Assembly: GCA_916720285.1 (NCBI GenBank)
Contig: CAKAQP010000076.1
Location: 1 to 10,593 of the forward strand
Direction of reading: 5' to 3'
DNA from: an uncultured Lachnoanaerobaculum sp.
GTDB lineage: Bacteria; Bacillota; Clostridia; Lachnospirales; Lachnospiraceae
Length of the DNA: 10,593 bases
The notes beneath the pieces were generated by a model that saw only the letters and a program-made list of their open reading frames with translations, made no database searches and was not told where the DNA came from. The position numbers were made by a program, and so were the translations under genes. Positions 5,744 to 10,593 of this stretch are shown here, in pieces. Positions within the stretch are counted from its first letter, which is position 1. Each line of letters begins with the position of its first letter.

Positions 5744-6019
5744 TTAAATAAAACCGGCATATTTTATAAGTATAATAATTTGTAACACTATACTTATAAT
5801 CCCAATAATCATTCTAAAAATCAATGTATTTTTACTTAAATCTTTCCCTAAAATAATCGATTTTATTGAATCATACGCTATGCAAACAGAACTCAAACCA
5901 AGTGCCAGCATGGTAATATTCTCCCTCATATTTGATGTATCTATGAAAAATATAGCTATATTGAGAATAAAGATTATGACCCATAGTATACTTACCAATA
6001 TATTAGCTTCTCTTTTCAT
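5744..6019 (-). CDS. Small integral membrane protein of unknown function
   Basis: I do not recognise this 91-residue protein. It is very hydrophobic, with three probable membrane segments (about 7-26, 33-50 and 65-87), short charged loops (DTSNMREN; LGKDLSKN) and no cysteine pair or catalytic motif. The ATG is preceded by an AAGGGGG site (6030-6036) about ten bases away. It lies 40 bp after the ABC permease stop on the same strand and is the last gene of the GntR-ATPase-permease operon. It may be an accessory subunit or an immunity-like partner of that transporter; this is inferred from position only. The good ribosome binding site and operon position argue that it is real rather than a chance frame. 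Confidence 0.7.
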   Translation of the reverse strand: MKREANILVSILWVIIFILNIAIFFIDTSNMRENITMLALGLSSVCIAYDSIKSIILGKDLSKNTLIFRMIIGIISIVLQIIILIKYAGFI

Positions 6020-6059
6020 AAATTCAATACCCCCTTCACAAGATCCAATATAATATATA

Positions 6060-8246
6060 TTACCTCTTTATTATATCAGGTATATTTCCCTTTTTAAACC
6101 CATACGAATTGTAGCCTCTGTAGGCCGAATCTTCCGGATTGCCGGAACGGATAATTACTGCATAATCTCGATCCTCATTCAGATTTTCCTTATAAGGACT
6201 GTCACAAACAACCAGTTTATCCAAGATTTCTTCTATATCCTTTTTATCTGTAAAAGTCTTAGGCGTAGTTTCACTTGAATAAGACTCAACTTCTTCGTTA
6301 TTATTATCTAATTTAATATTTTCCCAATTATTATAAGACACATCTATACTTTCCACATACTCTGCAGGAAATTTATAGGTGATCTCCACTCCCATTTCCT
6401 TTAATAAATCCAAAGTCTCCTTAAACTCCGGATATATCGGATAAAAACCCACAGATTCAAGTGAACTTGCATATATATTCTCCCATTTTGAGTATGTAGC
6501 ACTTGTACTGTCACTTGTATAATTAAATCCGGCATACTTTCTTAAAGCACCTTCCATAAAATCATCGTTGAATCTTATGGATGCAAAGGGATAGCTTTTT
6601 AACTTTGTTTCATAATCAAGATTCATCAGCTCTTTTTTATAAGTTTCCACAAACTTTTTCTTCATTCCATCGTCATGAAACACAATATGAGTATCATTAT
6701 CCATTATACCGTTAAAATCCACACTTACTATATTCTCAGGATTCTGGGAAAGTATAGGATAGCTGCTTTTTTTGTAGCTTTCATCAGCATAAACACTTGA
6801 AAGGCCTGAAGTACTTTGATCTAAATCCAAATAATAAACCCTGCCTACAGTTCTCCCGTTTTTCAGCTTATATGAAATCAAAACTTTATCAAAATCTCCA
6901 TACGGTTCCAAATCATATTTTGCGGCTTCTATGCCCTGCCTGGCCAACTCCAATACTGCATCTTTATTTTGGATGTCCATTTTCTTTATCTGATCGGCTT
7001 CTATCTTACTGTCACTTGCATAATCCACATCAACAAATGATTCATCATAATATCCGTCCGAAATTTCAACTTTATTATAATACTGTTCGGAATTGCTTTC
7101 CAAAAGATCGGATATCACCGCTGTGCTCTTTATCTGTGAAGCACTCGGAATATAGCTGTCATATCCGAATATATCAAACTGAAAAGCCGCCGCTATAAAT
7201 ATTGAGATTATTATAAGCACAAGTAATTCAATCTTTTTTGCAAAAATCTTCTTAAAATCCTGATTGTATATGATTTCCATTACACAATGAGTGATAACTC
7301 CGCTAACTATAAGTCCGAAAAGTCCCCAGCCGATGCTGTCATTCATTACTTCATATCCCAAAAGATACATAAGTATACTCATAAATATAACCATCATGGC
7401 CTTTATAGGCAACTTTATCACATTAAAGCCGACACTCTTACCTGCCGCTTCCGAAGCCCTTTTCTTATATAGGAAAAGATTTATAAAAAGAAAGGCTATG
7501 CTTGCAAGTATTACTATTATAATTCTGGTAAGCCATTTAAGTTCAAATATATTAAACATCAGCATAAAGCTTGACATATTCGGCAGGACATTTTCAATAA
7601 TAAATCCCGATGTGTAGTAAGTATCAAAGAACGTACTTTGATATCCCTTCAACACCAATGAAATTAAAGGAAAATAAAAGCTGAAAAATCCGCAGGCCAA
7701 TATTCCTATAAGCATATTTCCTGTAAGCATTATTGAAAACACTGTTAAAAAATAGCTCAGTATAAATAATAATGTCCACTCCGCTATAGCCCATATTGCC
7801 GCTATAACTACACCTATTTTTCCTGTGTTTGCAAGCGCCAAAAGGCTTGCAGATATTTCACATATAATAAAAGGTATAACAACTATCAATATGCCGTTTA
7901 TTATCTTAATAAAATAAAGCACCTCTCTTTTCACCGGTAAACTGTGATACATATCCACTTTCTTTTTGGAATACAGATATGAAAATCCCGACATAGCCAT
8001 AACCAAAGACAATACTATAAATATAATTCCAAAAAATGGATTTGAAATGCCTATATATGACATAAAGTTAAATGCCAAATCATCCGAGTAATTGTATGTG
8101 CTGTTGTTATATATATTAAAACTTATCATCATAGCAGTTGCCACGATAAGCGAAAAGAAAAATATAAGAATACTTATTGCCAAAGTCCAAACTCTTGTTT
8201 TAAAGTCCTCTTTCATCAATTTAAAAAATAAGCTTTTTGATGTCAT
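6060..8246 (-). CDS. ABC transporter permease with large extracytoplasmic C-terminal domain
   Basis: About 728 residues from the ATG at 8246. The first ~358 residues hold about ten membrane segments (for example 21-43, 72-90, 113-133, 147-170, 177-198, 241-262, 282-300, 306-325 and 342-358). They include the conserved cytoplasmic loop motif YHSLPVKRE (100-108), typical of permeases paired with YtrA-type regulators. Residues ~359-728 form a hydrophilic, acidic, tyrosine- and serine-rich domain predicted outside the cell; I believe it corresponds to a DUF6449-like region, from memory. The frame extends upstream to a GTG at 8267, but GGAGGTG (8260-8254) lies inside that extension and is well spaced (nine bases) for the ATG at 8246. 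The gene starts inside the ATPase gene (26-bp overlap), so translation is probably coupled. The substrate is unknown; export or sensing of envelope-active compounds is the usual suggestion. Confidence 0.88.
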   Translation of the reverse strand: MTSKSLFFKLMKEDFKTRVWTLAISILIFFFSLIVATAMMISFNIYNNSTYNYSDDLAFNFMSYIGISNPFFGIIFIVLSLVMAMSGFSYLYSKKKVDMYHSLPVKREVLYFIKIINGILIVVIPFIICEISASLLALANTGKIGVVIAAIWAIAEWTLLFILSYFLTVFSIMLTGNMLIGILACGFFSFYFPLISLVLKGYQSTFFDTYYTSGFIIENVLPNMSSFMLMFNIFELKWLTRIIIVILASIAFLFINLFLYKKRASEAAGKSVGFNVIKLPIKAMMVIFMSILMYLLGYEVMNDSIGWGLFGLIVSGVITHCVMEIIYNQDFKKIFAKKIELLVLIIISIFIAAAFQFDIFGYDSYIPSASQIKSTAVISDLLESNSEQYYNKVEISDGYYDESFVDVDYASDSKIEADQIKKMDIQNKDAVLELARQGIEAAKYDLEPYGDFDKVLISYKLKNGRTVGRVYYLDLDQSTSGLSSVYADESYKKSSYPILSQNPENIVSVDFNGIMDNDTHIVFHDDGMKKKFVETYKKELMNLDYETKLKSYPFASIRFNDDFMEGALRKYAGFNYTSDSTSATYSKWENIYASSLESVGFYPIYPEFKETLDLLKEMGVEITYKFPAEYVESIDVSYNNWENIKLDNNNEEVESYSSETTPKTFTDKKDIEEILDKLVVCDSPYKENLNEDRDYAVIIRSGNPEDSAYRGYNSYGFKKGNIPDIIKR

Positions 8247-9120
8247 ATCCATACACCTCCGTTTCACTTATAAATATCTCTTCAAGACTGAGTCCCATCA
8301 TCTCATAAAATACAGGGGCAAAGGACTCCATTTTCTCTCTTATATCCTCCTCACTTCCCTTTATCGTGATTGTGTGCACCCTGCCGCTGTTTTTCATCTG
8401 CATAATATCAAGCTCTTTAAGTCTTTCCATATCGAAGTCTTTTTCAAATACACATTGCACCTTATGGATATTCAACTTCATATCGGATACATCCTTTGAT
8501 AAAAGTATTCCACCCTTATGCAAAAGTCCAACATGATCGCATATATCCTCAAGCTCTCTAAGATTGTGTGAGGCTATTATAGGTGTAAGACCTCTTTCAT
8601 CCATCTCCTTTGCAAAAAGACTCTTTACCGCCTGCCTCATTACAGGATCAAGTCCGTCAAATGTCTCGTCGCAGAGCAGATATCTGGTGTTTGCAGCAAC
8701 TCCTATTGCAATGCAGAGTTGCTTTTTCATACCCTTTGAAAAAGTATTTACCTTTCTGTTTATATCCAGATCAAGGGCCTTCAAAATATCTTCACATTTC
8801 TTAACATCAAAGTCTCTGTATACGGATGTATAAAACTTTATTATCTCTTTCGGTGTAGTATTTGAAAAGAAAAACTGGTCATCTGAAATATAGAAAAACT
8901 TTTCTTTTGCCTGTATATTTTCAAATACATTTTCATCATCTATAAGTATCTCACCGCTGTCAGGTTTTAGTATTCCGGCAAGTACTTTTAAAAATGTACT
9001 CTTTCCCGCACCGTTGGTACCTATAAGTCCGAACACATCTCCGTCTCTTATAATTGCATTGATATTGTCAAGCGCCTTTATATTGTCAAAACTCTTGCTT
9101 AAATTCTTTGCTTCTATCAT
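8221..9120 (-). CDS. ABC transporter ATP-binding protein (YtrB/BcrA-like)
   Basis: A 299-residue cytoplasmic nucleotide-binding subunit that would energise the permease encoded next. Seen in order: Walker A G34-T-N-G-A-G-K-S41, a Q-loop region at YISDDQ (Gln82), a degenerate signature F127-S-K-G-M (instead of LSGGQ, as is common in this subfamily), Walker B YLLCDE with Asp151 and Glu152, D-loop G-L-D-P (156-159), and the switch His185 in ASHNLREL. About 80 residues follow the ATPase core and may contact the permease. The ATG overlaps the TGA of the upstream gntR by four bases (ATGA), and the 3' end overlaps the permease start. Organisation regulator-ATPase-permease matches ytr-like operons of Firmicutes. 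Confidence 0.95.
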   Translation of the reverse strand: MIEAKNLSKSFDNIKALDNINAIIRDGDVFGLIGTNGAGKSTFLKVLAGILKPDSGEILIDDENVFENIQAKEKFFYISDDQFFFSNTTPKEIIKFYTSVYRDFDVKKCEDILKALDLDINRKVNTFSKGMKKQLCIAIGVAANTRYLLCDETFDGLDPVMRQAVKSLFAKEMDERGLTPIIASHNLRELEDICDHVGLLHKGGILLSKDVSDMKLNIHKVQCVFEKDFDMERLKELDIMQMKNSGRVHTITIKGSEEDIREKMESFAPVFYEMMGLSLEEIFISETEVYGYDIKKLIF

Positions 9121-9497
9121 GCTCCCTCCTTCGCTTTATGTTCCGGATAAAACTCTTCCACTTTTTTACAAAATTCTTCCTTACTTATTATCTTTCTTGA
9201 TTTGTCTACAAGTTCTTCAAGCTCTTTATATATGATGCTTTTCTTATTTTCCTTTATAACATCCATATCGGCTACAAAACTTCCGACACCTTTTACACTG
9301 TATACATAGCCTTGGCGCTCCAACTCGATATATGCCTTTTGTATAGTGTTGGGATTTATCGAGAGTTCTACGGCAAGGCTTCGTACAGACGGAAGCTTAT
9401 CGCCGGGCTCCAATGCCCCGATAAGCATAAGATCCGAAAGCCTGTCCATCACCTGTTCGTAGATGGCTCTCTTATCTCTTGAGTCAATTACAATCAT
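9117..9497 (-). CDS. GntR family regulator, YtrA subfamily
   Basis: A 126-residue DNA-binding protein with a winged helix-turn-helix in the first ~75 residues: AIYEQVMDRL, the helix-turn-helix PSVRSLAVELSINPNTIQKAYIELERQGYV (36-65), then the wing SVKGVGSFVAD. Only a short ~50-residue, lysine/glutamate-rich helical tail follows. That is the dimerisation-only architecture of YtrA proteins, without an aminotransferase, FCD or UTRA effector domain. It is the first gene of the ABC operon and is predicted to repress it. The ATG has an AGGAG site at 9504-9508. A 29-bp inverted repeat directly upstream is the probable operator. The stop overlaps the ATPase start (ATGA), a sign of translational coupling. 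Confidence 0.95.
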   Translation of the reverse strand: MIVIDSRDKRAIYEQVMDRLSDLMLIGALEPGDKLPSVRSLAVELSINPNTIQKAYIELERQGYVYSVKGVGSFVADMDVIKENKKSIIYKELEELVDKSRKIISKEEFCKKVEEFYPEHKAKEGA

Positions 9498-9510
9498 AGA
9501 TTTCTCCTTT

Positions 9511-9539
9511 TAACTGTATTATCTATCATAGTACAGTTA
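9511..9539. promoter_or_regulatory. 29-bp inverted repeat, likely YtrA-type operator
   Basis: Perfect 8-bp arms TAACTGTA (9511-9518) and TACAGTTA (9532-9539) flank a 13-bp centre that contains CTATCATAG. The repeat starts two bases beyond the regulator's ribosome binding site and covers its probable -10 (TATGAT on the minus strand, 9530-9525; the matching -35 is weak). Binding here would shut off the operon's own promoter. Confidence 0.65.
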
Positions 9540-9610
9540 GTGTAGCATCTTTATCTTTATATTTCAATAGTATTTCTTGTTTTTTCTCTATAGAAAATCA
9601 AATTAAATAG

Positions 9611-9619
9611 TGTTATAAT
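9611..9619 (+). promoter_or_regulatory. Extended -10 promoter for typA
   Basis: TGTTATAAT is an exact extended -10 (TGnTATAAT). No good -35 is present 17 bp upstream (TAGAAA), as expected for promoters relying on the TG extension. Start would be near 9626, giving a leader of about 25 nt. Confidence 0.6.
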
Positions 9620-9651
9620 AAATATTTGTAAATTTTTATGAGGAAGAATAT

Positions 9652-10593
9652 ATGATAACAAAAAGAGAAGATATAAGAAATATTGCCATTATCGCCCATG
9701 TAGACCACGGTAAAACTACATTGGTCGATCAGCTCTTAAAACAAAGCGGTGTTTTCAGGGCAAATCAGGAAGTGGCTGAAAGAGTAATGGACTCAAATGA
9801 TATAGAGAGAGAAAGAGGAATCACCATTCTATCAAAAAATACCGCTGTGCACTATGGTGATACCAAGATAAATATCATAGATACACCGGGACATGCGGAC
9901 TTCGGCGGAGAGGTAGAGCGTGTTCTTAAGATGGTAAACGGTGTTGTTTTGGTAGTAGATGCCTACGAAGGCGCTATGCCTCAGACAAAGTTCGTTCTAA
10001 GAAAAGCTCTTGAGCTTGATCTTGAAGTACTTTGCCTTATCAATAAATGTGACAGAGAAGAAGCAAGACCTGAGGAAGTTGTTGATGAGATTTTGGAACT
10101 TTTGCTTGATCTTGATGCAAACGAGCACCAGCTTGACTGTCCTTTCCTCTTTGCAAGTGCAAGAGGCGGATGGGCAAGATACAATGTAAATGATACCAAT
10201 GAAGATATGAAGCCTTTATTTGAGACTATAATCAAGCATATACCTGCACCTACAGGTGATGAAGATGCGGATCCTCAGGTACTTATCAGTACAATCGACT
10301 ACAATGAATATGTAGGTAGAATCGGTGTAGGTAAAGTCGATAACGGTGTTATCAAGGTAAATCAGGAAGTTGCTTTGGTAAACCACCACGACCCTGATAA
10401 GATGAAAAAAGTAAAAATAGGTAAGCTTTACGAATATGAAGGTCTGAACAGAATTGAAGTTAATGAAGCAAGAATAGGTTCAATAGTAGCCATCTCAGGT
10501 ATTCCCGATATTCATATAGGAGATACTCTGACCTCTGTTGAAAATCCCGAGGCAATTCCGTTCCAAAAGATTTCAGAGCCCACAATCTCTATG
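9652..10593 (+). CDS. typA: Translational GTPase TypA/BipA, N-terminal half (partial)
   Basis: 314 codons are present and the frame is open to the right edge; the full protein is usually a little over 600 residues. TypA is a ribosome-associated GTPase of the EF-G family involved in ribosome assembly and stress or low-temperature growth. The GTPase motifs are complete: G1 AHVDHGKTT (15-23), G2/switch I around E-R-G-I-T58, G3 D77-T-P-G-H81, G4 N131-K-C-D134 and G5 S169-A. Domain 2 (beta barrel) begins around residue 205. The start MITKREDIRNIAIIAHVDHGKT is typical for TypA, and the ATG has AGGAAG five bases upstream. It is transcribed divergently from the ABC operon, 154 bp away, and has no visible functional link to it. 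Confidence 0.97.
   Translation, partial: MITKREDIRNIAIIAHVDHGKTTLVDQLLKQSGVFRANQEVAERVMDSNDIERERGITILSKNTAVHYGDTKINIIDTPGHADFGGEVERVLKMVNGVVLVVDAYEGAMPQTKFVLRKALELDLEVLCLINKCDREEARPEEVVDEILELLLDLDANEHQLDCPFLFASARGGWARYNVNDTNEDMKPLFETIIKHIPAPTGDEDADPQVLISTIDYNEYVGRIGVGKVDNGVIKVNQEVALVNHHDPDKMKKVKIGKLYEYEGLNRIEVNEARIGSIVAISGIPDIHIGDTLTSVENPEAIPFQKISEPTISM

Noticed and set aside
7291..7617. Plus-strand open frames opposite the ABC permease (also around 6797-7198 and 8092-8499)
   Set aside because: They are antisense to strong coding sequence with clear motifs, and show no recognisable family pattern.
9638..9655. Five-codon mini-frame (M-R-K-N-I-stop) whose TGA overlaps the typA ATG
   Set aside because: It could be a leader peptide, but it has no Shine-Dalgarno of its own and its codons simply include the typA ribosome binding site AGGAAG; coincidence is more likely.
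9981..10235. Minus-strand open frame inside typA
   Set aside because: Low-complexity Ser/Arg-rich translation of the strand opposite conserved TypA GTPase sequence; a shadow frame.

Overview
The window looks like part of a low-GC Gram-positive anaerobe chromosome, most likely a Lachnospiraceae-type Clostridia member. This is inferred from the AT-rich composition, strong AGGAGG-type ribosome binding sites, a pta-ackA fermentation pair beside a ribosomal protein L32 start reading MSICPKN (the form I associate with Lachnospiraceae), and a kduI/SDR uronate pair. I see no mobile elements, CRISPR arrays, tRNA or rRNA genes, and no stretch over 300 bases without a gene.

Left part (1-2500, minus strand): pta and then ackA form an acetate/ATP-generating operon. 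rpmF (ribosomal protein L32) follows and is cut off by the window edge. It has its own promoter with exact consensus hexamers (TTGACA-17-TATAAT) in the short gap after ackA. The leader upstream of pta holds candidate promoters, a Rex-like 18-mer and two small hairpins.

Middle (2501-5720): a divergent unit. A DUF624/YesL-type membrane protein reads leftward. Rightward are a GntR/FCD regulator, KduI isomerase and a KduD/DhuD/gluconate-5-dehydrogenase-like SDR, tightly coupled and ended by a hairpin terminator. The 181-bp divergent intergenic region carries three copies of a palindromic motif (CTTGGATACAAG twice, CTTGCATACAAG once) that flank two overlapping back-to-back promoters. The GntR protein probably controls both directions. 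The two enzymes would isomerise and reduce 4-deoxy-5-keto uronates, from pectin or glycosaminoglycan breakdown, to 2-keto-3-deoxygluconate. No lyase, transporter, KDG kinase or aldolase is present here.

Right part (5744-9540, minus strand): a YtrA-type GntR repressor, an ABC ATPase, a large ABC permease with a roughly 370-residue extracytoplasmic domain, and an unrecognised 91-residue membrane protein. The genes overlap or nearly abut, so they form one operon. A 29-bp inverted repeat just upstream of the repressor start is a likely autoregulatory operator. Such operons are commonly linked to cell-envelope stress or antimicrobial peptide response.

Far right (9652-10593, plus strand): the first 314 codons of typA/bipA, a ribosome-associated translational GTPase, preceded by an extended -10 promoter.

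No clearly new system is evident. The most interesting parts are the three-operator divergent uronate switch, the unknown small membrane protein in the ABC operon, and the ackA-rpmF junction without a DUF177 gene.
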